The translations under genes and the position numbers were made by a program. A stretch of DNA of 64,000 nucleotides from Proteles cristata cristata (Eukaryota > Chordata > Mammalia > Carnivora > Hyaenidae), in contig JAESUZ010003409.1 in NCBI GenBank assembly GCA_017311185.1, forward strand, positions 124,001 through 188,000, read 5' to 3'. This document shows, piece after piece, positions 1-11,874 of this stretch. Position 1 is the stretch's first letter; each line of letters begins with the position of its first letter. A model generated the notes under the pieces. The model saw only the letters and a program-made list of their open reading frames with translations. It was not told the DNA's origin and did no database searches.

Positions 1-185
1 GTAAAGTAGAAGTTCTTTTAAAAATATCTGAAAGAATTTACTGTTGAAGCTGCGCCTGGAGCTTTCTTTGTGGGAGGGTTTTAAATTAAGGATTCAACTT
101 CTTTCATCAATACAGGAATATTCTAATTTTCTATTTCTTCTTAGCGTCATTTTTGATAAGTTGTGTTTCTTCAAAGAATCTAAAG
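1..185 (-). mobile_element. Old L1 ORF2 fragment, cut by the window edge
   Basis: The plus strand reads as the complement of the mid-ORF2 (reverse transcriptase) part of an old L1, with runs such as GGAGCTTTCTTTGTGGGAGG and TTCTATTTCTTCTT in the expected order. Many substitutions point to an ancient L1M-type copy with no coding capacity. The element continues beyond the left edge. Assigned by similarity to remembered L1 consensus. Confidence 0.6.
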
Positions 186-2382
186 CCTTTCATTGATATC
201 CATGTTTTCCACCAGTATCATCCTCTGTATCATCAAGGCCAATTGGTGATGTAACAGTTGAAAAAAAAGACATATACCACAACTATGTTTATGATTTTCT
301 TCCAAGTTGTTATCCAGCCTCTGCTGAATCTGCAAGTTTTTATGTTGCCCTTTTTCGATTTGAATTTACTCATGACTTCCTGTTTTCTTTAACTGAATCA
401 TATCACTAAAGTTAATCAGGTGCTAGTCAAAGTCTGCAGGAAGTTTCCAATGTTCAGCGCTTCATCTGTAGTCCTGTGGCTTTATTGGCCGGTCATGCAG
501 TCTTACCATGCTCGGAAGATTTGGCAACTTTTTACTATCTCCAATTATGCTACTTGGGCGTATATTACAAATAATGTACAGACTCAGTCGAAGCAAAGAT
601 GGTATGAATAGTTGTAACCAAATTTGGACATGTACTTCAAAACTATGGCATGTCTGAAAATGATTTCATGAGGTCATCAATCCCAAGTTCAGAGATGTTT
701 AAAAGTTTATATATATAACAGAAGAAATATCACAGTTTTTTAAAACATACTTGTGCTTCTCAGTCTTTTTTTTTTCACTTAGCAAATCTTTATTTAGTCT
801 TTTATTTAAGGAAGTTTTTATCCATTAGAAGAATGGAAAAATATATGCTTGTGTTTTCTATTTGTTTGATCGAACTTATTCTAAGTCATTTTGTATAATG
901 TAATGTAAATTTGTAATTTGTTTTAAAGAATAATTTGAGGTCAAGACCTAGTTTTATGTTTTCCCGAGTAGTTGTAATAGTCTATCACAAAACACCGAAC
1001 TTTGGATGTCACTGCTGCATGTGTTTAAGATATGTGTCTCCTTAAATTTGTTTTCCATTTGTTATTTTAACAGGGATCTAGTTGGGCAAGGTGTATGGAA
1101 AAGGAAAGAGCTGTTCATTTAAATTTCCATATTGCCAGGAAGTTTCTGAATGGTCATTTCTTGGGAGTGAGAGTTCCCATCAGGATCTTACTCACCCTGT
1201 ATGCCCCCAGAGCATAGAATTGAGCCTAACTCATGATGCCATTGAAACTTTCTGTCCTGTTCCATATGGTTCATTGGAAACTCTTGTGTGGCAGAAGAGC
1301 AGGAATTGTTGTCATCCACAACCACACAAGTTAGAAGCGAGGCCATGACCGGAACCAAGCTTCGTGACCATGTGTCTCGTGTGATCTACCACGAGTCCAT
1401 CCCTGGTGGCCACCTCACCATCTGGGTTGGCCATTTCTTGTTCCTTTCTTCTCACAACACCTGTGCAATAAAGACCCTGCTCTGTGGACAGTTAATTCAA
1501 TGAACTTTTAGTAGGCAACTGCGGGCATCCAAAGAGGAGATATTTGCGTAGTCGGGCAGAGTTCAGTGACATTCCAGAAGGCCATGTTCCCTGTGCCATC
1601 CTTCATAACACGTTTGGGGTGCAGTCAGTGAATCAGGCCCTGTGTCCAGCACCGGAGACACAGAGATGGATTACACGCGCAGTTCCCCTAGTCCAGGATG
1701 AGGTTTTCACTTATCAGGTCACTTCCCTCATTTTCTGTGAATTGACCCAGTTTCCCATCAGTCATGCTCTGGAAGGAACTGTCAAAAATAGTGCAGATGC
1801 TTTTGCTTTCCAAGTGACTATGGTCTCAACCGGTGATGCCGTTTGCGCCCATTGTGATTTCATTGGCCATGGGGCCACCCGCTGAGTGGGGCAGATGACC
1901 AATAACCTGGTGCTGAGTTCCACGGCTGGCTTCTCTGAGCCATTTGAGCATTCGCTTCCTTTAGGGCTAATGACTTGGGAAATGGATGGAGCGGAAGAGC
2001 TGAGGTCATGTCTGAGGTAAGACACACTGGTTTAGACCAGTGGCTGAGGCTGGGGAAAGCCAGATGCTGGTTGATTTAGGCTACTGACTTGAATTAACCC
2101 TGTGGTACGTGGTATGACTCTGGATTAGACCACTCAGGATCCACCCAGGGCAGCGAGGAAGGGGTCAGCTTTCCCCAAAGTACAAGGGTTTAGTAGAGGT
2201 GCCAGGAGCATAGCTAAAATTGGGTACTGTTAGGAAAGAGCAGAGGTGAGTGGATACTGAGTAGCTGATCATCAAAAGCCGCGGCAATGCCATGCACCAA
2301 ATTGATTAGAGTCCAGTGGGGAGATAAAATAAATGACCTTTAACTGTTGCTGGAGGAACGCTCCAGAAATCAGTAGACCACT
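186..2382. other. Unclassified AT-rich stretch, no supported gene
   Basis: I recognise no gene or repeat family here. One frame at about 190-705 is open for long runs but is broken by several in-frame stops, and I cannot match its translation to a known protein. Smaller open frames at 1082-1348, 1288-1503 and 1544-1885 overlap one another and show no recognised domain. An AATAAA in a GC-poor setting near 1467 could belong to an old LTR or 3' UTR, but I see no second landmark to confirm it. Confidence 0.5.
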
Positions 2383-2383
2383 T

Positions 2384-2596
2384 AAAAAAAATTTTTTTTA
2401 AATGTTTCTTTAATTTCGAGAGAGAGAAAGATTGTGAGCAAGGGAAGGGCAGAGGCAGGGAGACGCAGAATCCAAATCAGGCTCCAGGCTCCAAGCTGTC
2501 TGCACAGAGCTTGACACGGAGCTCGGACTCACGAACCGTGAGATCGTGACATGAGCCAAAGTCAGATGCTTAACTGACTGAGCCACCCGGGGGCCA
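2384..2596 (-). mobile_element. Felid tRNA-Lys SINE
   Basis: A full-length SINE in reverse orientation: the T-rich tail side comes first, then the GA-rich middle, then the tRNA-like head ending GAGCCACCCGGGGG. Imperfect target duplications (CTCCAGAAATCAGTA at 2361 and CTCCAGAAATTAGTA at 2602) flank it. Divergence from the young consensus suggests middle age. Confidence 0.93.
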
Positions 2597-4856
2597 CGAC
2601 ACTCCAGAAATTAGTATATAAACTCTCCAATCTTAAGCTCTGTTGCATTTCTGTTTCTGTTTTAAATTTACTTGAGTCCATCTTGATTATGTTACCATCT
2701 CACAAGTCTGGTACCCACATGCACGTGTCCGTATTCCACGTATAGACACACAGGTACACACACACATACACACCAGTCCTCTCCATCTTGTTCATACCAA
2801 AGGGACACATTTGACTCTCGGCACTAGCAATCAGTTGTTCCGAATGATTTCAGGGAAGATCACAGACTGGGTCCGTGGCTTAATGTACTTGAGTTACTAT
2901 GCTAGTTTGTGGGTTATGATGGCTTAAAACTAGACACGCTCTACCTACCCTCCCCCACCCTCCCTCTGACAGTTGTGAAAATTTAGAAGGGGATTCAGAT
3001 TTCCACCAAAGTTGGAAACCAGAAATATTATTTAATGGCTTCCTAGAAGCCAGAAGAAATGCCTACTTCACAGCACTCCGAGGAACCTCCTAGGAACCTC
3101 TAAGGCCAAGTAGGGGAAAAGAGGTCTTGGGAATTCTGGGTCTTCTGTGGCGCCTGTCTCTCTCCAGCCTACTCCTGAGCTAGAGTCCTAATATACTAAT
3201 GGAGAAATGTGAGTTTGGCACAAAGTGGAGACAGAAAGCTCTGTTCTCCATTTGGTGTCTTTGACGAGGAAACAAGTCACTTCAGTCTAGAAGCTGACCG
3301 GGCAGCCCCTTCCTTAGGCTGAGTAAATTGCAGATCAAAGGAGAGCTGGCCAGATATGGGCAGCGGCGTGGAGTTCTACATCAGGCAGAAAGGTGGAGAG
3401 CGGGGTGGGGGGTGGGGGGCTGAAGCAAAACCCCACGTACTTTTTATGCACAAGTATCAAGCCCGAGATCTCTCTCTGATCAAAGGGTTGAACAAGGAAG
3501 AGAGCGAACACGGGACTTCAGAGGCCGAGGAACGGGGCGCTCTGGAAAAAATTTATTATGGGAAAGAGCAGAAAACTTTTAGGAAACATCTAACTTGAGC
3601 TCAATAAACTTCAGGAAGCCAAGGATGAGATGAGAACATAATAGGCTTTCATGAAAAGGGAGATTCTTGTGATAAGGAAAGCTTTTAAGAAAACTAAAAT
3701 TTAATTACTTTTTAAAAATGGTTGATAACAGATCTGGATGCAAAAACCAACAAAAAAAAGTGCATAGAATATTACATTCCTTTCCAATTTATGTGGTTCC
3801 CGGGGCTGAGCCCACATCCTGCACCCCTCCCACCTCTAACAGATGTGAAATTTGTGTTTGTTTTAATGTCTATTTCGGCTTTCTTAGTGAAAAAGAAAAT
3901 TATAAATTAAGTTCTTTCTTTACTGTTTTGGTTTTTCAAAGACCCCTACCATCAATGAATGCCAAATGCGCTATTAAAACTGCTCCAAATGTTCACAGAT
4001 CTGACTTCTTTTAAAATCGTTGGCCTGTGTGGCTAATTAAATGTGGAGCTTAAGCTTGGTGAAGTTACAGGTGTACAGAGGAGTCGGGTCCACAGCTTTA
4101 GGACGTTTAGAAGGAACCTAATCAACAACATAAATGATTTTGCATTAAAAATGAAATCGCTGAATCAAAATCAGCAGTGGAAATAGTAAAGAAACAAGCT
4201 GCCACTGCAGAAAACTTAACGCGCACCGCGGAGCGGCGCTTTCCAAACCGAGCCGCCCCAGCCACGTGGGAGTGTCCCGGAGGCTGGCGTAGGGGCTGAA
4301 CGGGTTTGAGGGATCGGGGCCCAGTGCCCTGGAGGCTCACGCCAACCAGAACAGCTAATTTTGATCCTCTGTTTCCTCTAAAATAATTCTTCATAATCTG
4401 GGCACCTGAGGGTTTGTCTGAGATTGTTTTCCATGGCCAGAACTGTTTGGAAAGTGATGTCGAATCAAACTGAGGAAAGCTCTCAGACTCTGGAAAGAAG
4501 TACAAAGAAATACAGATGGCAGCAAAGAGGACACGGAGCAGGATGTGGGCGTGGGGCCGCAGGTGAGTAACGGGACACCCGCGGGGGACAGGTGTGGGAG
4601 AGCCCGGCCCCAGGAAGGGAGAGCATCGAAAAGGAACACGAGGAAGAAAACGTCTGCGGCGGAATAAGCACGGATCAGGGACAATTGAAAAAAGGAAAGA
4701 CGAAGAAAGATCAGCACATCGTGTGTCGTGGTGTCTTTATGACTCCCGTAGTCATCGAGGTAGAGAGTAGGACACAAATACAAGTTTATTTTATGTATAT
4801 TCAGGCTTGGAGACTTCTCCAAATTAGTGTTTTGAAAGAAAAATGTGTTGTCCTCC
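2597..4856. other. Unclassified intergenic DNA with a short CA-rich tract
   Basis: No gene is supported. A CA-rich microsatellite-like tract lies at about 2745-2775. A small GC pocket with several CpGs lies at about 4215-4285 (CGCACCGCGGAGCGGCGC), too short to call an island. Open frames here are under 160 codons, overlap on both strands and have no recognisable domains. Confidence 0.5.
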
Positions 4857-4858
4857 AA

Positions 4859-5066
4859 TTTTTTTTTTAAATGTTTAGTTTTGAGAGAGAGGAAGAGAAC
4901 ACAAGTTGGGGAGGGGCAGAGAGAGAGGGAGACCCAGAATCCGAAGCGGCTCCAGGCTCTGAGCTGTCAGCACAGAGCCCGATGCGGGGCTCGAACCCAT
5001 GAACCGTGAGATCGTGACTTGAGCTGAAGTCAGACGCTTAACGAACTGAGCCCCCCAGGGCTCCCT
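4859..5066 (-). mobile_element. Felid tRNA-Lys SINE
   Basis: Reverse-orientation SINE: T-rich tail, GA-rich middle, then the tRNA-like head (GGGCTCGAACCC; ATCGTGACTTGAGC; AACTGAGCCCCCCAGGG). Weak target duplications TCCTCCAATTTT and TCCCCCGAATTTT border it. The head is slightly mutated. Confidence 0.93.
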
Positions 5067-5779
5067 CCCCCGAATTTTGTATTATCAAAAGTTTACACAG
5101 ACACGTGGCATCCACGAGACCTTATCTGTTCTTTGTTTTTGGGGGGCAGGTGAGGGAGGCTGGAAGACGCCATAAGGTGAAATCACTACACGGTCCTTTT
5201 GAGGAGTATTACTCCACAAGGCAGTTAAGTTGGCCAAGAAAGGAATCAAAACGACTAAAAACGGGGTTGTTCCAACACGGAAGAACTGGCTCAGAGAACT
5301 AAGCTGGTTAGGCGAGATCGTGTTTATTTAACATACGCTTTGCAGACTCCGTGCATGAAAACAGAACAACTACAAAATAAAAACTGTAATTTAATTATAA
5401 CTTGTTTCTGAAAATCCCACATGTAATTTAACAAAAGCAGGAAGAAGGTAGGCAAGAGTAACTAAGAACGAAACGTGAACTAGTTGTGATATCTCACACA
5501 GGAGTCAGACAAAGAGATTTTATTTTTGGTTTCGATCATTAGAGAAATATATTTTCCAGGACAATTTTATAAGACCTCAGGGTAATCACTAGTGTAAGTT
5601 TTAAAGCTGACCGATTTTCATTTCACCACAGAAGACAAAATAAATGGAACATGGTGTGAAACTATAAGAAAACACAAAAAACAATTAAAATTCTCTCAAA
5701 CCCCAAAAGCAGAAAACAAGATGAACATAAATAAAATCAAATGTATTATCCATGATGGCACACGTGACTACATTCAGAT
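5067..5779. other. AT-rich unclassified stretch
   Basis: No gene is seen. Base composition and the A-rich strand resemble degraded LINE sequence on the plus strand, but I could not place it in L1 with confidence. The open frame at 5105-5302 has no recognised domain. Confidence 0.4.
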
Positions 5780-5793
5780 ATTCAGGCAGAAAA

Positions 5794-6021
5794 ATTTTTT
5801 TAAATGTTTTTTTATTTATTCCTAGGAGAGACAGAGAGAGAGAGAGACAGCATGAATGGGGGAGGGTCAGAGAGAGAGGGAGTCACAGACTCTGAAACAG
5901 GCTCCAGGCTCCGAGCTGGCAGTCAGCACAGAGCCCGACGCAGGGCTCAAACCCACGAACCGCGAGATCATGACCTAAGCGAAAGTTGGACGCTTAACTG
6001 ACTAAGCCACCCAGGAGCCCC
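5794..6021 (-). mobile_element. Felid tRNA-Lys SINE, 'CTAGGAGAGAG / GCAGTCAGCACAG' subtype
   Basis: Reverse-orientation, full-length SINE with perfect 14-bp target duplications ATTCAGGCAGAAAA at 5780-5793 and 6023-6036. It carries subtype markers shared with the copies at 31285, 34951 and 46134: CTAGGAGAGAG near the tail, GAGTCACAGACT in the middle and GAGCTGGCAGTCAGCACAG. The intact duplications suggest a relatively recent insertion. Confidence 0.96.
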
Positions 6022-6242
6022 AATTCAGGCAGAAAATTAATCTTAATCTGGGATGAAAAAAAATTAGCCAACAAAATCTTATATGTCATGTGTAAAAGAC
6101 TATCTAAGAAAGAAAAGAAGAAAAATAAAGAAAACGGCAAGATTAAAACAAAAATCTTGAGCTAATAGGTGCAGGTAAATACAAAAGCAAAAATCTTGAC
6201 TAAAAGACTCCTTTATTCATACTATATAATTAAGAATTAAAA

Positions 6243-6460
6243 GGGGACGCCTGGGTAGCTTAGTCGGTTAAGCATCTGACTTCAGTTCAGGTCATCATCT
6301 TGAGGTTCATGGGTTTGAGCCCCAAGTTGGGCTCTGTGCTGACAGCTCAGAGTCTGGAGCTGCTTCAGATCCTGTGTCTCCCTCTCTCTCTGCCCTTCCC
6401 ACTCGTGTTTTCTGTCTCTCTCTCAAAATATAGATAAACATTTAAAAAATTTTAAAAGAG
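6243..6460 (+). mobile_element. Felid tRNA-Lys SINE
   Basis: Forward SINE: head GGGGACGCCTGGGTAGCTTA, box-B-like GGGTTTGAGCCCC, CTCTGTGCTGACAGCTCAGA, a CT-rich middle and an A-rich tail. Short AAGAATTAAAA-like flanks are compatible with a decayed target duplication. Confidence 0.94.
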
Positions 6461-6689
6461 AATTATAAGTATAAAAGCATTAAAATTGATAGGGATCATT
6501 TTATCCCAACAGAAAGAAAAGGGCATCCTCTGGACATTAGGATCAAAATATACTGGTAATGAGCAACATGCAATTCACATACACAGCAAGGTATTTTGTA
6601 GAAGTTATGCAAGAAGGAAATGTGGAAAGCCTAGAAGAAGAGAAAGACTTGAGCGCAGTTCTCCACACCTCTGAAAGGTCAAACAGCCC

Positions 6690-8110
6690 CAGCTAGGTGA
6701 CAATATACAGAACCTGGATAGTAATGTTACTAAGTTTAATTAAATAGACCAAATTGGAATCTGCGCCTTACTCATCTCTGAGTGCCCTTTGGTGAGAGTG
6801 CATTCAACAACTATACAATGTAATTCAATCACAAAGAAAGTCTTAATACATTGCAAAGGGGAGAAATTATATAGTTCATTCTCCATGATCACAAACTTCA
6901 GTCATGGGAAATAACTGAAATCCGCTACAAAAATGCTGACCTTAAATTTGTGACTTCAAACAACCTAGGAAACGGTCAAAACAAGAGTCCCACATATCAG
7001 ACAGAGAGGCGCCATGAGAGCAGCGATGGAGGGAAGAACGAAAACTCAAACACAGGGTAGCTGATGGGTTGGAGCATGAGGGTCCCATCCGAGGTGGAAT
7101 CCAGCTTCGGCAAGACAAGGCAGATTAAGTCTCATGGAGACAGGAGGGGAGAATAGTATTAGCCCCAAATTAGCCATTAAAAGACATGACTAATTGTCTC
7201 TTACAATTACATGGAGATTACAAAGAAATTCATCTAATCTCTAATTTTTTTCTTGGTGAAGGGAGAAATAAAAGAATATAGAGAATTTTTGCATAAATAA
7301 GAATATATGAATTTGGACATCTTAAAATACAAATTGAAAAGAAAATATAGCCATGCACATTTACATCAGAAGTGGAAGCTCTTGGAGGCACCTGGTGGCT
7401 CAGTGGGTTGAACGTCTGACTCTTGATTTCGACTCAGGTCATGATCGCACCATCGTGGGTTCAAGTACCGCATTGGGCTCTGTATTGATAACATAGAGCC
7501 TGTCTGGGATTCTCCCTCTGCCCGTCTTCCACTCATGCTTTCTCTTTCTCTCTCTCAAAATAAATACATAAACTTTCACAAAAAAGAAGTGAGAAATCTT
7601 GAAAGATAGAATAACTGAGAACGGATTTCCAGAGATGTCAAAATTTACACTTTAAAAAGGACCTGGGTAGATTGTTTTATTGGGTAGATTCATTCAAATG
7701 TATAAGAAACAGAGAAAGGAAATATCTGGAAAGTTTCCTTATTCATTTGTTAATAACTTTGGTAACAGAATGGACATAACACCCTCCTTCTGCATACAAG
7801 AAATTATAGTTCGATTTGAGTTACAAGCATAGGCCAAAAGTCTTGAATATAACACTGGCAGATTGAGACCAGCATTCTGTTAAATTAAGATGAAGTCAAG
7901 ACCAAACTAACAACATTCCTGAATGCAAGAGTGATTTGATGTTGGAAAATTTTTGTATAATATGTATCCACAGGTCCAAAGAAAAACCTCAATGGTTGCA
8001 AAAATGGCATTTGTTAAAATTTAAATTCAATTACCCACGAATAATAGTGAAGTAGGAATGGAAAATTCTTCTTCTACATGATCAAGTTTCTATCTCAATT
8101 TCTCTTTTAA
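6690..8110 (+). mobile_element. Probable ancient L1/HAL1-type sequence, plus strand (interrupted by a SINE)
   Basis: Parts of this AT-rich stretch read like very old L1 ORF2 in sense. The clearest is about 7870-8010, where CATTCCTGAATGCAAGAGTG resembles the ORF2 segment encoding the finger/palm of the reverse transcriptase. Stops and indels are frequent and nothing is coding. Family and boundaries are uncertain. Confidence 0.4.
7384..7585 (+). mobile_element. Older carnivore tRNA-Lys SINE
   Basis: Forward SINE with a diverged head (GGCACCTGGTGGCTCAGTGG, GACTCTTGATTTCGACTCAG) and a short AACATAGAGCC middle instead of the felid GACAGCTCGGAGCC. The 'TCTTGATTT' head resembles the older SINE stratum shared across carnivores. 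It sits inside the putative L1 sequence. Confidence 0.88.
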
Positions 8111-8659
8111 GGCAACAGTCTTAAGTACTAGTCCGATGAAAGCCTTAGTAATAATTACAATGAATTAAGCTGGTGGGGAATTTAAAACACAGTGTGAACA
8201 CAGCAGAGGCTTCTGAATTTTAGAGTAAGTTAATACTGGAACAGGTCAGCCTGACACGGAGCATTTTACCTGTAGAGGCTGGCCTATCACTGATGGGTTT
8301 CCACTCGCTGGCGAGTTCTCATCAGGAAGGGAGCAGAAATGAAGGAACAGTTATGGTGCCCCTTTCTGCAGGAATGACAGAAGGAGAAAGAAGGGCAGAT
8401 CGCTCTTTGAGATGCTTTTGAAAGGCAGTGATTTGATTCCGTCGTCTGACTTCTTCAGTGAGAATAGAAGAACCATCTTCTAGAACACGAGCAGATGCAG
8501 CCTGGTGCTAAAGACTTCCAGAAAGAAAGAGGGGAAAACAGCTATGCATTATTGAACTAGGTGGCTTTCCACATGTTATTTCTAAAGTTGAGGGCAGTGT
8601 CTTCATACCTGCGGCATGGTAGAATATTTACATACATCGCTGATTAGATATGCAAGATA
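8111..8659. other. Unclassified intergenic stretch
   Basis: No gene, RNA or repeat family is recognised. Composition is AT-rich and the stretch is bounded on both sides by old L1-like sequence, so it may be further degraded LINE DNA. Confidence 0.4.
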
Positions 8660-9450
8660 TATATTTTGATAAAAATTATTGGGCGATATGTCATACATAC
8701 AAAGGAGTAGATAAAATATCTGTAGACAGTTATTGAGTGACTAATAATAAAATGTATAGCCAGGTGCCCCCTGTCCAGTTGAGGAAGGTATGGCCACCGC
8801 CTTAATGCTGAGCTATGGTGGAAAATACCTCAACTATGCACCCCCGGCCCAGGGTGGGGAGCGAATCACCATCTTGAGTTTATGTTTATCACTCTTGTCT
8901 ATCTTCATGTTTCAGTACCTTATGTGCAAAGTGACAAACAGAAGTGATTAGTTTGCCTTGTTAGAACTTTATGTAAATGGGATGTGTACTTTGCGTGATA
9001 ACGGCGGCCATGAGGATGTGCCTGGTGTGTCCTTCTGCAGGGAACATAACTGACCCAGGGTTTAGCCGGTAGGGTATGAAATTCAAGAGTGTGAGTGTCA
9101 AGGCCACCTCCCACATGCTGCTCACTGACAATGACTCACTGCCCATACTCAGGACAGACTTGGGTAAGAATACCAAGGTGGACCTGTTCTGGGAGACAGG
9201 CCTTCTGTGGGCCAACTGTGGCTTAAAAACTCCCTGCAGCTCCTTTTTGTGACCGCATTACCATCTGTGAGGCCTCCACGCAACCTTCCCTCTCATCTCC
9301 TCGTTGTAGTCTGATGGCTTTGCTGGACATCTTCTAGTTCCTCTCTACTTTCTTCCACATAACATTTTCCCCCATATGCTGTTTGTACGTCATAATTTAT
9401 TTAGCTATTTGTCTGTGGATGGACTACTGTATTGTTTCTTTTTCTTTTTT
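8660..9450 (-). mobile_element. Old L1M 3' end, antisense
   Basis: The plus strand follows the antisense of an L1M 3' UTR and distal ORF2: AAAATTATTGGGCGATATG, then a conserved-order block ending AACTTTATGTAAATGGGATG. It is split from its continuation at 9784 by a hAT-type DNA transposon. Substitutions and small indels are many. Confidence 0.55.
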
Positions 9451-9484
9451 TTTTACATTAGAAACTGAACAGGGGAAACATTGA

Positions 9485-9783
9485 TCCTGTGGGTCAAATC
9501 CACCTGATTCTGTAGGGCCCTCAGCATAAAAAGGTCTTATATTTTTAAATGATAAAACATAATAAAAATAAATATAGTATTTCATGGCATGTGAATATGT
9601 GAAATTACAATTTTAGTTTCCATAAAAACATTTGATGGGCACGCGGCCTTGTTTATTTGCTTATGTATTGTCTAATGACTGCTTTCCTGCTATACTGGCA
9701 GAGTTGAATAGTTGCTGAGTGGGTTATAGGGAATAAACTATTCACCATTTGGCCCTTTACAGAAAAAGTTTGTGACTCCTGCT
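9485..9783 (-). mobile_element. hAT-Charlie non-autonomous DNA transposon (MER1-like)
   Basis: Read on the minus strand it begins with the terminal sequence AGGAGTCACAAACTTTTTCT followed by GTAAAGGGCCAAATGG, and ends in GGTGGATTTGACCCACAGG. This is the layout of the widespread MER1-like hAT-Charlie element. It interrupts the old L1 on both sides, so it inserted after that L1. It has no transposase frame. Confidence 0.65.
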
Positions 9784-10209
9784 TTAACCAATGCTGCTGT
9801 GAACAATCTTCTGATGAGTATGTGTAAGCATTACTCAGTGTATAGCTCTGACAGAGGAACGCCTGAGCCAGGGGATACATACCTGTTTGAACTTGATTAG
9901 GTGACGCCAAACTGCTTACAAAAGTGTTTGCAGCAATTTTCTCTTCTACCGAGAGTGGACACAGTCAGTTGATTGCATCATATCCATGATGACAGTTGAC
10001 ATTGTTCAACTTTTCAATTGTCACCGAATGCATGGACATGACAAGCTTTCTCATTATGGTTTTGATTATTTCTCTAATGCCTAATGAAACTAATAATTGA
10101 ACATATGCTTATAGTCCACTAGCATTTTCTTTCTGATATTACTCTTTTTATCCAGTTTCTCTTGGATTGTTTGTCTTTCTTGATGGATTTGGGAACACTC
10201 TCTATATAG
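9784..10209 (-). mobile_element. Old L1M, antisense, continuation
   Basis: It continues the antisense L1 begun at 8660: AATGCTGCTGTGAACAATC, CGCCAAACTGCTTACAAAAG and TTTCTCTAATGCCTAATGA match, in order, the antisense of the distal ORF2/3' region of L1M. Its right edge is cut by a SINE. Confidence 0.6.
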
Positions 10210-10421
10210 TTTTAAAAATGTTTTATTATTTGTTTTTGAGAATGAAGGAGACAGAGCATGAGCAAGGGAGGGGCAGAGAGAGAGGGAGCCACAGAATCCG
10301 AAGCAGGGTCCAGGCTCCACACTGTCAGCACAGAGCCCGATGTGGTTCTTGAACCCATGAACTGTGAGATCATGACCTGAGCTGAAGTTGGCCGCTTAAC
10401 CAACTGAGCCACCCAGGCGCC
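10210..10421 (-). mobile_element. Felid tRNA-Lys SINE
   Basis: Reverse SINE with T-rich tail, GA-rich middle (AGGGGCAGAGAGAGAGGGAG) and a well-kept head (AACTGAGCCACCCAGGCGCC). An 8-bp CACTCTCT lies at both edges and is a plausible target duplication. Inserted in old L1. Confidence 0.95.
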
Positions 10422-10792
10422 ACTCTCTTGGCATTCTTTCTTGTGACAGAATACAAATTGACACATATATACATGAGCAGAGAATGAATGGGGGAACTCA
10501 GAACTTCCTGGTGTAAACTCAGCTATGTGCAATGTAAGTATCTGACTTCTACCTGCTCAAACTGATGCTTTAATCAATGACTGAAGTTTAAGTGACATGA
10601 TGACTTCAACACAATTATGCAATAATAGGTGTGCTCAGTAGGTTCTGACGGTTATTTTACTATTTCTAAAACCTTCCCAAGTGATGTCCTCACTTGGAAG
10701 GTGAGACTTTATCTTCACTCCTTATGAGACATTCAACTGCACGTTGGTTGGAGTACCTTCTGAACTGTTGGCTGGTGTTACCTCTAACCTTA

Positions 10793-10865
10793 ATTTAACT
10801 CCAAGTTCCTTGAGAGCAGACGCCACGACTCACGACTCCTTGTCTGCTGGTGCACAGTAGGGCCA
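10793..10865 (+). mobile_element. L2 3'-end fragment
   Basis: The motif CTCCAAGTTCCTTGAGAGCA followed by GCACAGTAGGGC has the shape of the conserved L2 3' end. Short and diverged. Confidence 0.45.
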
Positions 10866-11475
10866 TCCATCTCGCACTGTTTGCCCGTGCTGAGCCAGGA
10901 TCGTGCTGGGTGCTGGGAACACGAAGTGAAATAAGCCTCAGCCCCTGCCAGATGGAGACAAGTAAATGCACTCGAGTGTGACGGCTGCTGTGATGCGATG
11001 CCAAGGCGGCCAGGAAACACCTCACGGAAAAGTGACTGTAAAGCTGTGCTTCAAAAGAGGGGTGGTGTTTGCCAGGTGGACCAGGCGTAGAAGGACTTCC
11101 CAGGAGGGGGAACTGTGCAGACAAAACACTGGGGTAGGAAATAAAAAGAGCAGACTCAGGGAACCACATGCAGTGGGGTGCAATCGGAGTGTGGGCGAAG
11201 CCTTGAAAAGTGTTCTGGAAGCTGACCGGGGCGAGCTCCTGACAGTGACAGCTGAACGTTTTTAGACTGGTAGAGGCATGGTGAGATTTGCTTTCCAGAA
11301 AGACTCCCTTAGCTTGGAGGTGGATGATGGGTTGAAAGGATCCAATACTGAAGAAGGGAGATCACTTAAAAGACTATGAAACAAAGATGAGTAAAAGGGA
11401 AAACAAAAGGAGGTCGATTCCATGGCCCCTGACCGTTCCCTAGAAAATGCTTATTTTAATGGAACGATGGCCACA
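10866..11475. other. Unclassified intergenic stretch
   Basis: No recognised gene. A purine-rich block at about 11060-11260 resembles low-copy mammalian repeats but I cannot name the family. Open frames on both strands are short and mutually overlapping. Confidence 0.4.
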
Positions 11476-11477
11476 AT

Positions 11478-11680
11478 AATAATGGAGCATCTAATATGGG
11501 CTGGAGGTTCTGTTCATCTCTGCACATAACAGTTTAACACTTAATCCTTACAACTCCTCTCTTAGATAAGGACTCTGATGATCTTCATTTTACTGAGGGT
11601 CCAGAGAAGACAAATAAATTATTCATTGTCACCTGGCTAGTAAGTTGCAGAGTTGGGATTCAAACCAAGGCACCCACCTC
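11478..11680 (-). mobile_element. MIR
   Basis: The plus strand gives the MIR complement in order: AGTTTAACACTTAATCCTTA, CATTTTACTGAGGGTCCAGA, CACCTGGCTAGTAAGTTGCA and AGAGTTGGGATTCAAACCAA. The tRNA-derived head lies at the right. Confidence 0.75.
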
Positions 11681-11874
11681 CAAGAGCCAGTTCCTGAACA
11701 ACATATTCCACAGAGAATGAGCCTTGGTAGAATGGGGGCTGGGGGGAATGTCTTTCAGACGTAAAGCTTCTAAGTAATGAAGTCCAGTGTAAGACTAAAC
11801 ACAGAAGGAGGAGAAAATGGCAGTTTGGGGGGTTCGTAAGCTCTCTGAGGTTGGACAACATCAACATCATTTTG

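Noticed and set aside
4122..4858. Minus-strand frames of 127 and 155 codons
   Set aside because: The two overlap in different phases, no domain is visible, and there is no splice or codon-bias support.
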